Numbered from the stretch's first letter, positions 48,812 to 62,124 are shown. The stretch: DNA of 64,000 nt from Euptelea pleiosperma (GCA_035048495.1 CM068546.1:16870435-16934434); one strand, 5' to 3'. A program made the numbers and translations. The notes: generated by a model from the letters alone, not told the origin.

Positions 48812-49690
48812 TGTTTCGCCTATCCCTAATCTTGTTCCAATGCTTCAAATGTGTTGAAACAATAATAATGGAAGAGTTTGAGTCCAATTACGAGGTCCGG
48901 TTACGAAAAAGTCACAAGTTATAGGCTTCGGAATGTAACACACAAACTGAGTCCAATTTGAGATGTTGACGCACGGATGGAGCTAACTTGTTTCGACAGT
49001 CATAAATCTTGTTCAAACACTTCAAATTTGTTGAAACAATTGTAATGGAAGAATTCGGGTCTAATTACGAGGTCCGGTTGAGCAAAAGTCACAAGTTATA
49101 GGCTTCGGAATGTAACACACAAACTGATTTCAATTTGAGACGTTGACGCACGGAAGGAGCTAACTTGTTTCGACAGTCATAAATCTTGTTCAAACACTTC
49201 AAATGTGTTGAAACAATTATAATGGAAGAATTCGAGTCTAATTACGAGGTCCGGTTGCGAAAAAGTCACAAGTTGTAGGCTTCGGAATGTAACACACAAA
49301 CTGAGTCCAATTTGAGACGTTGACGCACGGATGGAGCTAACTTATTTCGACAGTGATAAATCTTGTTCCAACACTTCAATTGTGTTGAAACAATTGTAAT
49401 GGAAGAATTCGAGTCTAATTACGAGGTCCGGTTGCGAAAAAGTCACAAGTTATAGGCTTCTGAATGTAAGACACAAACTGAGTCCAATTTGAGACGTTGA
49501 CGCACGGATGGAGCTAACTTGTTTCGACAGTCATAAATCTTGTTCAAACACTTCAAATGTTTTGAAACAATTGTATTGGAAGAATTCGAGTCTAATTACG
49601 AGGTCCGGTTGCGAAAAAGTCACAAGTTGTAGGCTTCGGAATGTAACACACAAACTGAGTCCAATGTGAGACGTTCACGCACGGATGGAG
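48812..49690 (+). repeat. Left-type segment embedded in the right region
   Basis: About five monomers here match 3,530-4,410 (and the copies near 10,250 and 13,260) in detail: CCAATGCTTCAAATG, GGTTACGAAAAAG, GAGATGTTG, CAAATTTGTTG, GGTTGAGCAAAAG, CTGATTTCAATTTG, AACTTATTTCGAC, CTTCTGAATG and GTATTGGAAG occur in the same order. These monomers are otherwise absent from 15-48 kb, apart from the CTTCTGAATG and GTATTGGAAG pair near 42.5-42.7 kb. The flanks are different, so this is a copied or exchanged segment. Confidence 0.87.
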
Positions 49691-49703
49691 CTAACTTGTT
49701 TCG

Positions 49704-51239
49704 CCTATCCTGAATCTTGTTCCAATACTTCAGATGTGTTGAAACAATAATAATGGAAGAGTTTGAGTTCAATTACGAGGTCCGATTGCGAAAAAGTCAC
49801 AAGTTATAGGCTTCGGAATGTAACACACAAACTGAGTCCAATTTGAGACGTTGACGCACGGATGGAGCTAACTTGTTTTGACTATCACGAATCTTGTTTC
49901 AACACTTCAAATGTGTTGCAACAATAGTAATGGAAGAGTTTGAGTCCAATTACGAGGTCCGGTTGTGAAAAATTCACAAGTTATAGACTTCGGAATGTAA
50001 CACACAAACTGAGTCCAATTTGAGACGTTGACGCACGGAAGGAGCTAACTTGTTTCGACAGTCATAAATCTTGTTCAAACACTTCAAATGTTTTGAAACA
50101 ATTGTAATGGAAGAATTCGAGTCTAATTACGTGGTCCGGTTGCGAAAAAGTCACAATTTATAGGCTTCGGAATGTAACACACAAACTGAGTCCAATTTGA
50201 GACGTTCACGCACGGATGGAGCTAACTTGTTTCGACTGTCCCGAATCTTGTTCCAACACTTCAAATGTTTTGAAAAAATAGTAATGGAAGAATTGGAGTC
50301 TAATTATGAGGTTCGGTTGCGAAAAAGTCACAAGTTATAGGCTTCGGAATGTAACACACAACTGAGTCCAATTTGAGACGTTCACGCACGGATGGAGCTA
50401 ACTTGTTTCAACTGTCCCGAATCTTGTTCCAACACTTCAAATATGTTGAAACAATAGTAATGGAAGAATTCGAGTCTAATTACGAGGTTCGGTTGCGAAA
50501 AAGTCACAAGTTATAGGCTTCGGAATGTAACATACAAACTGAGTCCAATTTGAGACGTTGACGCACGGATGGATCTAACTTGTTTCGACAGTGATAAATC
50601 TTGTTCCAACACTTCAATTGTGTTGAAACAATTGTAATGGAAGAATTCGAGTCTAATTACGAGGTCCGGTTGCGAAAAAGCCACAAGTTATAGGCTTCGG
50701 AATGTAACACACAAACTGAGTCTAATTTGAGACGTTTACGCACGGATGGAGCAAACTTGTTTCGACTGTCCCGAATCTTGTTCCAACACTTCAAATGTGT
50801 TGAAACAATAGTAATGGAAGAATTCGAGTCTAATTACAAGGTTCGGTTGCGAAAAAGTCACAAGTTATAGGCTTCGGAATGTAACACACAAACTGAGTCC
50901 AATTTGAGACGTTGACCCACGGATGGAGCTAACTTGTTTCGCCTATCCCGAATCTTGTTCCAATAGTTCAAATGTGTTGAAACAATAATAATGGAAGAGT
51001 TTGAGTCCAATTACGAGGTTCGGTTGCGAAAAAGTCACAAGTTATAGGCTTCGGAATGTAACACACAACTGAGTCCAATTTGAGACGTTCACGCACGGAT
51101 GGAGCTAACTTGTTTCAACTGTCCCGAATCTTGTTCCAACACTTCAAATATGTTGAAACAATAGTAATGGAAGAATTCGAGTCTAATTACGAGGTTCGGT
51201 TGCGAAAAAGTCACAAGTTATAGGCTTCGGAATGTAACA
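49704..51239 (+). repeat. 16-monomer duplication, copy 2
   Basis: Second copy of 46,874-48,409, with marker monomer at 50,237. Private changes are GGTTGTGAAAAATTC (49,965), CACAATTTATAG (50,154), GATGGATC (50,572), GTTTACGC (50,735), GTTGACCCACGG (50,916) and AATAGTTCAAATG (50,963). GTTTACGC with GGAGCAAAC is seen again at 63,828, the last monomer of the window. Confidence 0.85.
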
Positions 51240-51389
51240 CACAAACTGAGTCCAATTTGAGACGTTGACGCACGGAAGGAGCTAACTTGTTTCGACAGTC
51301 ATAAATCTTGTTCAAACACTTCAAATGCGTTGAATAAATTGTAATGGAAGAATTCGAGTCTAGTTACGAGGTCCGGTTGAGAAAAAGTC

Positions 51390-54300
51390 ACAAGTTATAG
51401 GCTTCGGAATGTAACACACAAACTGAGTCCAATTTGAGACGTTGACGCACGGAAGGAGCTAACTTGTTTCGACAGTCATAAATCTTGTTCAAACACTTCA
51501 AATGTGTTGAATAAATTGTAATGGAAGAATTCGAGTCTAGTTACGAGGTTCGGTTGAGAAAAAGTCACAAGTTATAGGCTTCGGAATGTAACATACAAAC
51601 TGAGTCCAATTTGAGACGTTGACGCACGGATGGAGCTAACTTGTTTTGACTGTCACGAATCTTGTTTCAACACTTCAAATGTGTTGCAACAATAGTAATG
51701 GAAGAGTTTGAGTCCAATTACGAGGTCCGGTTGCGAAAAAGTCACAAGTTATAGGCTTCGGAATGTAACACACAAACTGAGTCCAATTTGAGACGTTGAC
51801 GCACGGATGGAGCTAAGTTGTTTTGACTGTCACGAATCTTGTTTCAACACTTCAAATGTGTTGCAACAATAGTAATGGAAGAGTTTGAGTCCAATTACGA
51901 GGTCCGGTTGCGAAAAAGTCACAAGTTATAGGCTTCGGAATGTAACACACAAACTGAGTCCAATTTGAGACGTTGACGCACGGATGGAGCTAACTTGTTT
52001 TGACTGTCACGAATCTTGTTTCAACACTTCAAATGTGTTGCAATGATAGTAATGGAAGAGTTTGATTCCAATTACGAGGTCCGGTTGCGAAAAAGTCACA
52101 AGTTATAGGCTTCGGAATGTAACACACAAACTGAGTCCAATTTGAGACGTTGACGCACGGATGGAGCTAACTTGTTTCGCCTATCCCGAATCTTGTTCCA
52201 ATACTTCAAATGTGTTGAAACAATAGTAATGGAAGAATTCGAGTCTAATTACGAGGTTCGGTTGCGAAAAAGTCACAAGTTATAGGCTTCGGAATGTAAC
52301 ATACAAACTGTGTCCAATTTGAGACGTTGACGCACGGATGGAGCTAACTTGTTTCGACAGTGATAAATCTTGTTCCAACACTTCAATTGTGTTGAAACAA
52401 TTGTAATGGAAGAATTCGAGTCTAATTACGAGGTCCGGTTGCGAAAAAGCCACAAGTTATAGGCTTCGGAATGTAACACACAAACTGAGTCTAATTTGAG
52501 ACGTTCACGCACGGATGGAGCTAACTTGTTTCGACTGTCCCGAATCTTGGTCCAACACTTCAAATGTTTTGAAAAAATAGTAATGGAAGAATTGGAGTCT
52601 AATTATGAGGTTCCGTTGCGAAAAAGTCACAAGTTATAGGCTTCGGAATGTAACACACAAACTGAGTCCAATTTGAGACGTTGACGCACGGATGGAGCTA
52701 ACTTGTTTCGCCTATCCCGAATCTTGTTTCAACACTTCAAATGTGTTGCAACAATAGTAATGGAAGAGTTTGAGTCCAATTACGAGGTCCGGTTGCGAAA
52801 AAGTCACAAGTTATAGGCTTCGGAATGTAACACACAACTGAGTCCAATTTGAGACGTTCACGCACGGATGGAGCTAACTTGTTTCAACTGTCCCGAATCT
52901 TGTTCCAACACTTCAAATATGTTGAAACAATAGTAATGGAAGAATTCGAGTCTAATTACGAGGTTCGGTTGCGAAAAAGTCACAAGTTATAGGCTTCGGA
53001 ATGTAACACACAAACTGAGTCCAATTTGAGACGTTGACGCACGGAAGGAGCTAACTTGTTTCGACAGTCATAAATCTTGTTCAAACACTTCAAATGTGTT
53101 GAATAAATTGTAATGGAAGAATTCGACTCTAGTTACGAGGTCCGGTTGAGAAAAAGTCACAAGTTATAGGCTTCGGAATGTAACACACAAACTGAGTCCA
53201 ATTTGAGACGTTGACGCACGGAAGGAGCTAACTTGTTTCGACAGTCATAAATCTTGTTCAAACACTTCAAATGTGTTGAATAAATTGTAATGGAAGAATT
53301 CGAGTCTAGTTACGAGGTTCGGTTGAGAAAAAGTCACAAGTTATAGGCTTCGGAATGTAACATACAAACTGAGTCCAATTTGAGACGTTGACGCACGGAT
53401 GGAGCTAACTTGTTTTGACTGTCACGAATCTTGTTTCAACACTTCAAATGTGTTGCAACAATAGTAATGGAAGAGTTTGAGTCCAATTACGAGGTCCGGT
53501 TGCGAAAAAGTCACAAGTTATAGGCTTCGGAATGTAACACACAAACTGAGTCCAATTTGAGACGTTGACGCACGGATGGAGCTAACTTGTTTTGACTGTC
53601 ACGAATCTTGTTTCAACACTTCAAATGTATTGCAACAATAGTAATGGAAGAGTTTGAGTCCAATTAAGAGGTCCGGTTGCGAAAAAGTCACAAGTTATAG
53701 GCTTCGGAATGTAACACACAAACTAAGTCCAATTTGAGACGTTGACGCACGGATGGAGCTAACTTGTTTTGACTGTCACGAATCTTGTTTCAACACTTCA
53801 AATGTGTTGCAATGATAGTAATGGAAGAGTTTGAGTCCAATTACGAGGTCCGGTTGCGAAAAAGTCACAAGTTATAGGCTTCGGAATGTAACACACAAAC
53901 TGAGTCCAATTTGAGACGTTGACGCACGGATGGAGCTAACTTGTTTCGCCTATCCCGAATCTTGTTCCAATACTTCAAATGTGTTGAAACAATAGTAATG
54001 GAAGAATTCGAGTCTAATTACGAGGTTCGGTTGCGAAAAAGTCACAAGTTATAGTCTTCGGAATGTAACATACAAACTGTGTCCAATTTGAGACGTTGAC
54101 GCACGGATGGAGCTAACTTGTTTCGACAGTGATAAATCTTGTTCCAACACTTCAATTGTGATGAAACAATTGTAATGGAAGAATTCGAGTCTAATTACGA
54201 GGTCCGGTTGCGAAAAAGCCACAAGTTATAGGCTTCGGAATGTAACACACAAACTGAGTCTAATTTGAGACGTTCACGAACGGATGGTGAAAACTTGTTT

Positions 54301-55046
54301 CGACGCTCCCGAATCTTGTTCCAACACTTCAAATGTGTTGAAACAATAGTAATGGAAGAAGTCGAGTCTAATTACGCGGTTCGGTTGCGAAAAAGTCACA
54401 AGTTATAGGCTTCGGAATGTAACACCCAAACTGAGTCCAATTTGAGACGTTCACGCACGAATGGAGCTAACTTGTTTCGCCTATCCCGAATCTTGTTTCA
54501 ACACTTCAAATGTGTTGCAACAATAGTAATGGAAGAGTTTGAGTCCAATTACGAGGTCCGGTTGCGAAAAAGTCACAAGTTATAGGCTTCGGAATGTAAC
54601 ACACAACTGAGTCCAATTTGAGACGTTCACGCACGGATGGAGCTAACTTGTTTCAACTGTCCCGAATCTTGTTCCAACACTTCAAATATGATGAAACAAT
54701 AGTAATGGAAGAATTCGAGTCTAATTACGAGGTTCGGTTGCGAAAAAGTCACAAGTTATAGGCTTCGGAATGTAACACACAAACTGAGTCCAATTTGAGA
54801 CGTTGACGCACGGAAGGAGCTAACTTGTTTCGACAGTCATAAATCTTGTTCAAACACTTCAAATGTGTTGAATAAATTGTAATGGAAGAATTCGACTCTA
54901 GTTACGAGGTCCGGTTGAGAAAAAGTCACAAGTTATAGGCTTCGGAATGTAACACACAAACTGAGTCCAATTTGAGACGTTGACACACGGAAGGAGCTAA
55001 CTTGTTTCGACAGTCATAAATCTTGTTCAAACACTTCAAATGTGTT
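51390..55046 (+). repeat. Right block, copy 1 (40-monomer spacing)
   Basis: Matches 58,468-62,124 at an offset of 7,078 bp (40 x 177 minus two deletions). Shared rarities are CTTGGTCC with GTTTTGAAAAAATAG (52,536), GGTTCCGTTGCG, AGTCTTCGG (54,053), TTGTGATGAAAC, CGACGCTCCCG (54,302) and GAAGTCGAG (54,360). The match ends inside a type G monomer. Confidence 0.87.
52690..53590 (+). repeat. 10-monomer spacing, copy 1
   Basis: Matches 54,459-55,359 at an offset of 1,769 bp (10 x 177 minus one deletion). The shared order is a chimeric D/C monomer (CGCCTATCCCGAATCTTGTTT), a deletion monomer, a CAAATAT monomer, then two type G monomers, the first with the rare ATTCGACTCTAG. The match ends at the next monomer, which is type C here and type F in the copy. 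Confidence 0.85.
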
Positions 55047-55359
55047 GAATAAATTGTAATGGAAGAATTCGAGTCTAGTTACGAGGTTCGGTTGAGAAAA
55101 AGTCACAAGTTATAGGCTTCGGAATGTAACATACAAACTGAGTCCAATTTGAGACGTTGACGCACGGATGGAGCTAACTTGTTTTGACTGTCACGAATCT
55201 TGTTTCAACACTTCAAATGTGTTGCAACAATAGTAATGGAAGAGTTTGAGTCCAATTACGAGGTCCGGTTGCGAAAAAGTCACAAGTTATAGGCTTCGGA
55301 ATGTAACACACAAACTGAGTCCAATTTGAGACGTTGACGCACGGATGGAGCTAACTTGT
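54459..55359 (+). repeat. 10-monomer spacing, copy 2
   Basis: Second copy of 52,690-53,590. A further copy follows at 59,768-60,668 (offset 5,309 bp); both of these, but not the first, carry CAAATATGATG (54,682 and 59,991). That shared change indicates that the 59.8-kb copy descends from this one or the reverse. Confidence 0.85.
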
Positions 55360-55365
55360 TTCGAC

Positions 55366-56820
55366 TGTCCCGAATCTTGTTCCAACACTTCAATTGTGCT
55401 GTAACAATAGTAATGGAAGAATTCGAGTCTAATTACGAGGTCCGGTTGCGAAAAAGTCACAAGTTATAGGCTTCAGAATGTAACACACAAACTCAGTCCA
55501 ATTTGAGACGTTGACGCACGGATGGAGCTAACTTGTTTTGACTATCACGAATCTTGTTTCAACACTTCAAATGTGTTGCAACAATAGTAATGGAAGAGTT
55601 TGAGTCCAATCACGAGGTCCGGTTCCGAAAAAGTCACAAGTTATAGGGTTCGGAATGTAACACACAAACTGAGTCCAATTTGAGACGTTGACGCACGGAT
55701 GGAGCTAACTTATTTCGACAGTCATAAATCTTGTTCAAACACTTCAAATGTGTTGAAACAATTGTAATGGAAGAATTCGAGTCTAATTACGAGGTCCGGT
55801 TGCGAAAAAGTCACAAGTTATAGGCTTCGGAATGTAACCCACAAACTGAGACCAATTTGAGACGTTCACGCACGGATGGAGCTAACTTGTTTCGACTGTC
55901 CCGAATCTTGTTCCAACACTTCAAATATGTTGAAACAATAGTAATGGAAGAATTCGAGTCTAATTACGAGGTTCGGTTGCGAAAAAGTCACAAGTTATAG
56001 GCTTCGGAATGTAACATACAAACTGAGTCCAATTTGAGACGTTGACGCACGGATGGAGCTAACTTGTTTCGACAGTGATAAATCTTGTTCCAACACTTCA
56101 ATTGTGTTGAAACAATTGTAATGAAAGAATTCGAGTCTAATTACGAGGTCCGGTTGCGAAAAAGTCACAAGTTATAGGCTTCGGAATGTAACACACAAAC
56201 TGAGTCCAATTTGAGACGTTGACGCACGGAAGGAGCTAACTTGTTTCAACAGTCATAAATCTTGTTCAAACACTTCAAATGTGTTGAATAAATTGTAATG
56301 GAAGAATTCGAGTCTAGTTACGAGGTTCGGTTGAGAAAAAGTCACAAGTTATAGGCTTCGGAATGTAACATACAAACTGAGTCCAATTTGAGACGTTGAC
56401 GCACGGATGGAGCTAACTTGTTTTGACTGTCACGAATCTTGTTTCAACACTTCAAATGTGTTGCAACAATAGTAATGGAAGAGTTTGAGTCCAATTACGA
56501 GGTCCGGTTGCGAAAAAGTCACAAGTTATAGGCTTCGGAATGTAACACACAAACTGAGTCCAATTTGAGACGTTGACGCACGGATGGAGCTAACTTGTTT
56601 TGACTGTCACGAATCTTGTTTCAACACTTCAAATGTGTTGCAACAATAGTAATGGAAGAGTTTGAGTCCAATTAAGAGGTCCGGTTGCGAAAAAGTCACA
56701 AGTTATAGGCTTCGGAATGTAACACACAAACTGAGTCCAATTTGAGACGTTGACGCACGGATGGAGCTAACTTGTTTTGACTGTCACGAATCTTGTTTCA
56801 ACACTTCAAATGTGTTGCAA
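55366..56820 (+). repeat. 13-monomer spacing, copy 1
   Basis: Matches 57,667-59,121 at an offset of exactly 2,301 bp (13 x 177, with no indel monomer between). Shared marks are the type F start, TATAGGGTTCGG, AACTTATTTCGAC, GTAACCCAC with CTGAGACCAATT, GTAATGAAAG and AATTAAGAGG. The match ends where CAACAATAG meets CAATGATAG. Confidence 0.87.
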
Positions 56821-56874
56821 CAATAGTAATGGAAGAGTTTGAGTCCAATTAAGAGGTCCGGTTGCGAAAAAGTC

Positions 56875-58507
56875 ACAAGTTGTAGGCTTCGGAATGTAAC
56901 ACACAAACTGAGTCCAATTTGAGACGTTCACGCACGGATGGAGCTAACTTGTTTCGACTGTCCCAAATCTTGTTCCAACACTTCAAATGTGTTGAAACAA
57001 TAGTAATGGAAGAATTCGAGTCTAATTACGTGGTTCGGTTGCGAAAAAGTCACAAGTTATAGGCTTCGGAATGTAACATACAAACTGAGTCCAATTTGAG
57101 ACGTTGACGCACGGATGGAGCTAACTTGTTTCGACAGTGATAAATCTTGTTCCAACACTTCAAATGTGTTGAAACAATTGTAATGGAAGAATTCGAGTCT
57201 AATTACGAGCTCCAGTTGCGAAAAAGTCACAAGTTATAGGCTTCGGAATGTAGCACACAAACTGAGTCCAATATGAGACGTTGACGCACGGATGGAGCTA
57301 ACTTGTTTCGACTGTCCCGAATCTTGTTCCAACACTTCAATTGTGCTGTAACAATAGTAATGGAAGAATTCGAGTCTAATTACGAGGTCCGGTTGCGAAA
57401 AAGTCACAAGTTATAGGCTTCAGAATGTAACACACAAACTAAGTCCAATTTGAGACGTTGACGCACTGATGGAGCTAACTTGTTTTGACTATCACGAATC
57501 TTGTTTCAACACTTCAAATGTGTTGCAACAATAGTAATGGAAGAGTTTGAGTCCAATTACGAGGTCCGGTTGCGAAAAAGTCACAAGTTATTGGGTTCGG
57601 AATGTAACACACAAACTGAGTCCAATTTGAGACGTTGACGCACGGATGGAGCTAACTTGTTTCGACTGTCCCGAATCTTGTTCCAACACTTCAATTGTGC
57701 TGTAACAATAGTAATGGAAGAATTCGAGTCTAATTACGAGGTCCGGTTGCGAAAAAGTCACAAGTTATAGGCTTCAGAATGTAACACACAAACTAAGTCC
57801 AATTTGAGACGTTGACGCACGGATGGAGCTAACTTGTTTTGACTATCACGAATCTTGTTTCAACACTTCAAATGTGTTGCAACAATAGTAATGGAAGAGT
57901 TTGAGTCCAATTACGAGGTCCGGTTGCGAAAAAGTCACAAGTTATAGGGTTCGGAATGTCACACACAAACTGAGTCCAATTTGAGACGTTGACGCACGGA
58001 TGGAGCTAACTTATTTCGACAGTCATAAATCTTGTTCAAACACTTCAAATGTGTTGAAACAATTGTAATGGAAGAATTCGAGTCTAATTACGAGGTCCGG
58101 TTGCGAAAAAGTCACAAGTTATAGGCTTCGGAATGTAACCCACAAACTGAGACCAATTTGACACGTTCACGCACGGATGGAGCTAACTTGTTTCGACTGT
58201 CCCGAATCTTGTTCCAACACTTCAAATATGTTGAAACAATAGTAATGGAAGAATTCGAGTCTAATTACGAGGTTCGGTTGCGAAAAAGTCACAAGTTATA
58301 GGCTTCGGAATGTAACATACAAACTGAGTCCAATTTGAGACGTTGACGCACGGATGGAGCTAACTTGTTTCGACAGTGATAAATCTTGTTCCAACACTTC
58401 AATTGTGTTGAAACAATTGTAATGAAAGAATTCGAGTCTAATTACGAGGTCCGGTTGCGAAAAAGTCACAAGTTATAGGCTTCGGAATGTAACACACAAA
58501 CTGAGTC
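56875..58507 (+). repeat. 30-monomer spacing, copy 1
   Basis: Matches 62,184-63,816 at an offset of 5,309 bp (30 x 177 minus one deletion). Shared marks are CCCAAATCTTGTTCC, TACGTGGTTCGG, GTCCAGTTGCG against CTCCAGTTGCG, TGTAGCACAC, CAATATGAG, the tandem F/C dimer, AATGTCACAC and GTAATGAAAG. The TGTAGCACAC and CAATATGAG monomer is otherwise known only from the left block (about 1,000, 2,415, 7,723 and 9,138). Confidence 0.87.
57313..58004 (+). repeat. Dimer (354 bp) duplicated in tandem
   Basis: A type F monomer followed by a type C monomer ending in TTATNGGGTTCGG is present at 57,313 and again at 57,667, an offset of exactly 354 bp. Both copies carry CTTCAGAATG and CTAAGTCCAATT. The first has private CACTGATGG (57,466) and TTATTGGG (57,590). 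The same tandem dimer is present near 62,622-63,313 as part of the 30-monomer-spaced copy. Confidence 0.85.
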
Positions 58508-59121
58508 CAATTTGAGACGTTGACGCACGGAAGGAGCTAACTTGTTTCGACAGTCATAAATCTTGTTCAAACACTTCAAATGTGTTGAATAAATTGTAAT
58601 GGAAGAATTCGAGTCTAGTTACGAGGTTCGGTTGAGAAAAAGTCACAAGTTATAGGCTTCGGAATGTAACATACAAACTGAGTCCAATTTGAGACGTTGA
58701 CGCACGGATGGAGCTAACTTGTTTTGACTGTCACGAATCTTGTTTCAACACTTCAAGTGTGTTGCAACAATAGTAATGGAAGAGTTTGAGTCCAATTACG
58801 AGGTCCGGTTGCGAAAAAGTCACAAGTTATAGGCTTCGGAATGTAACACACAAACTGAGTCCAATTTGAGACGTTGACGCACGGATGGAGCTAACTTGTT
58901 TTGACTGTCACGAATCTTGTTTCAACACTTCAAATGTGTTGCAACAATAGTAATGGAAGAGTTTGAGTCCAATTAAGAGGTCCGGTTGCGAAAAAGTCAC
59001 AAGTTATAGGCTTCGGAATGTAACACACAAACTGAGTCCAATTTGAGACGTTGACGCACGGATGGAGCTAACTTGTTTTGACTGTCACGAATCTTGTTTC
59101 AACACTTCAAATGTGTTGCAA
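57667..59121 (+). repeat. 13-monomer spacing, copy 2
   Basis: Second copy of 55,366-56,820. It overlaps the start of the 40-monomer-spaced block (58,468 onward) and the 30-monomer-spaced segment (to 58,507), so several duplication boundaries meet at about 58.5 kb. Confidence 0.85.
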
Positions 59122-62100
59122 TGATAGTAATGGAAGAGTTTGAGTCCAATTACGAGGTCCGGTTGCGAAAAAGTCACAAGTTATAGGCTTCGGAATGTAA
59201 CACACAAACTGAGTCCAATTTGAGACGTTGACGCACGGATGGAACTAACTTGTTTCGCCTATCCCGAATCTTGTTCCAATACTTCAAATGTGTTGAAACA
59301 ATAGTAATGGAAGAATTCGAGTCTAATTACGAGGTTCGGTTGCGAAAAAGTCACAAGTTATAGGCTTCGGAATGTAACATACAAACTGTGTCCAATTTGA
59401 GACGTTGACGCACGGATGGAGCTAACTTGTTTCGACAGTGATAAATCTTGTTCCAACAGTTCAATTGTGTTGAAACAATTGTAATGGAAGAATTCGAGTC
59501 TAATTACGAGGTCCGGTTGCGAAAAAGCCACAAGTTATAGGCTTCGGAATGTAACACACAAACTGAGTCTAATTTGAGACGTTCACGCACGGATGGAGCT
59601 AACTTGTTTCGACTGTCCTGAATCTTGGTCCAACACTTCAAATGTTTTGAAAAAATAGTAATGGAAGAATTGGAGTCTAATTATGAGGTTCCGTTGCGAA
59701 AAAGTCACAAGTTATAGGCTTCGGAATGTAACACACAAACTGAGTTCAATTTGAGACGTTGACGCACGGATGGAGCTAACTTGTTTCGCCTATCCCGAAT
59801 CTTGTTTCAACACTTCAAATGTGTTGCAACAATAGTAATGGAAGAGTTTGAGTCCAATTACGAGGTCCGGTTGCGAAAAAGTCACAAGTTATAGGCTTCG
59901 GAATGTAACACACAACTGAGTCCAATTTGAGACGTTCACGCACGGATGGAGCTAACTTGTTTCAACTGTCCCGAATCTTGTTCCAACACTTCAAATATGA
60001 TGAAACAATAGTAATGGAAGAATTCGAGTCTAATTACGAGGTTCGGTTGCGAAAAAGTCACAAGTTATAGGCTTCGGAATGTAACACACAAACTGAGTCC
60101 AATTTGAGACGTTGACGCACGGAAGGAGCTAACTTGTTTCGACAGTCATAAATCTTGTTCAAACACTTCAAATGTGTTGAATAAATTGTAATGGAAGAAT
60201 TCGACTCTAGTTACGAGGTCCGGTTGAGAAAAAGTCACAAGTTATAGGCTTCGGAATGTAACACACAAACTGAGTCCAATTTGAGACGTTGACGCACGGA
60301 AGGAGCTAACTTGTTTCGACAGTCATAAATCTTGTTCAAACACTTCAAATGTGTTGAATAAATTGTAATGGAAGAATTCGAGTCTAGTTACGAGGTTCGG
60401 TTGAGAAAAAGTCACAAGTTATAGGCTTCGGAATGTAACATACAAACTGAGTCCAATTTGAGACGTTGACGCACGGATGGAGCTAACTTGTTTTCACTGT
60501 CACGAATCTTGTTTCAACACTTCAAATGTGTTGCAACAATAGTAATGGAAGAGTTTGAGTCCAATTACGAGGTCCGGTTGCGAAAAAGTCACAAGTTATA
60601 GGCTTCGGAATGTAACACACAAACTGAGTCCAATTTGAGACGTTGACGCACGGATGGAGCTAACTTGTTTTGACTGTCACGAATCTTGTTTCAACACTTC
60701 AAATGTGTTGCAACAATAGTAATGGAAGAGTTTGAGTCCAATTAAGAGGTGCGGTTGCGAAAAAGTCACAAGTTATAGGCTTCGGAATGTAACACACAAA
60801 CTGAGTCCAATTTGAGACGTTGACGCACGGATGGAGCTAACTTGTTTTGACTGTCACGAATCTTGTTTCAACACTTCAAATGTGTTGCAATGATAGTAAT
60901 GGAAGAGTTTGAGTCCAATTACGAGGTCCGGTTGCGAAAAAGTCACAAGTTATAGGCTTCGGAATGTAACACACAAACTGAGTCCAATTTGAGACGTTGA
61001 CGCACGGATGGAGCTAACTTGTTTCGCCTATCCCGAATCTTGTTCCAATACTTCAAATGTGTTGAAACAATAGTAATGGAAGAATTCGAGTCTAATTACG
61101 AGGTTCGGTTGCGAAAAAGTCACAAGTTATAGTCTTCGGAATGTAACATACAAACTGTGTCCAATTTGAGACGTTGACGCACGGATGGAGCTAACTTGTT
61201 TCGACAGTGATAAATCTTGTTCCAACACTTCAATTGTGATGAAACAATTGTAATGGAAGAATTCGAGTCTAATTACGAGGTCCGGTTGCGAAAAAGCCAC
61301 AAGTTATAGGGTTCGGAATGTAACACACAAACTGAGTCTAATTTGAGACGTTCACGAACGGATGGTGAAAACTTGTTTCGACGCTCCCGAATCTTGTTCC
61401 AACACATCAAATGTGTTGAAACAATAGTAATGGAAGAAGTCGAGTCTAATTACGAGGTTCGGTTGCGAAAAAGTCACAAGTTATAGGCTTCGGAATGTAA
61501 CACACAAACTGAGTCCAATTTGAGACGTTCACGCACGGATGGAGCTAACTTGTTTCGCCTATCCCGAATCTTGTTTCAACACTTCAAATGTGTTGCAACA
61601 ATAGTAATGGAAGAGTTTGAGTCCAATTACGAGGTCCGGTTGCGAAAAAGTCACAAGTTATAGGCTTCGGAATGTAACACACAACTGAGTCCAATTTGAG
61701 ACGTTCACGCACGGATGGAGCTAACTTGTTTCAACTGTCCCGAATCTTGTTCCAACACTTCAAATATGTTGAAACAATAGTAATGGAAGAATTCGAGTCT
61801 AATTACGAGGTTCGGTTGCGAAAAAGTCACAAGTTATAGGCTTCAGAATTTAACACACAAACTGAGTCCAATTTGAGACGTTGACGCACGGAAGGAGCTA
61901 ACTTGTTTCGACAGTCATAAATCTTGTTCAAACACTTCAAATGTGTTGAATAAATTGTAATGGAAGAATTCGAGTCTAGTTACGAGGTCCGGTTGAGAAA
62001 AAGTCACAAGTTATAGGCTTCGGAATGTAACACACAAACTGAGTCCAATTTGAGACGTTGACGCACGGAAGGAGCTAACTTGTTTCGACAGTCATAAATC

Positions 62101-62124
62101 TTGTTCAAACACTTCAAATGTGTT
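58468..62124 (+). repeat. Right block, copy 2
   Basis: Second copy of 51,390-55,046. It differs at isolated bases, for example CAAGTGTGTTG (58,756), GGAACTAAC (59,242), AACAGTTCAATTG (59,456), TTTTCACTG (60,493), GAGGTGCGG (60,748) and CACATCAAATG (61,404). It ends near 62,124, where a type B dyad replaces the type G one. Confidence 0.87.
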
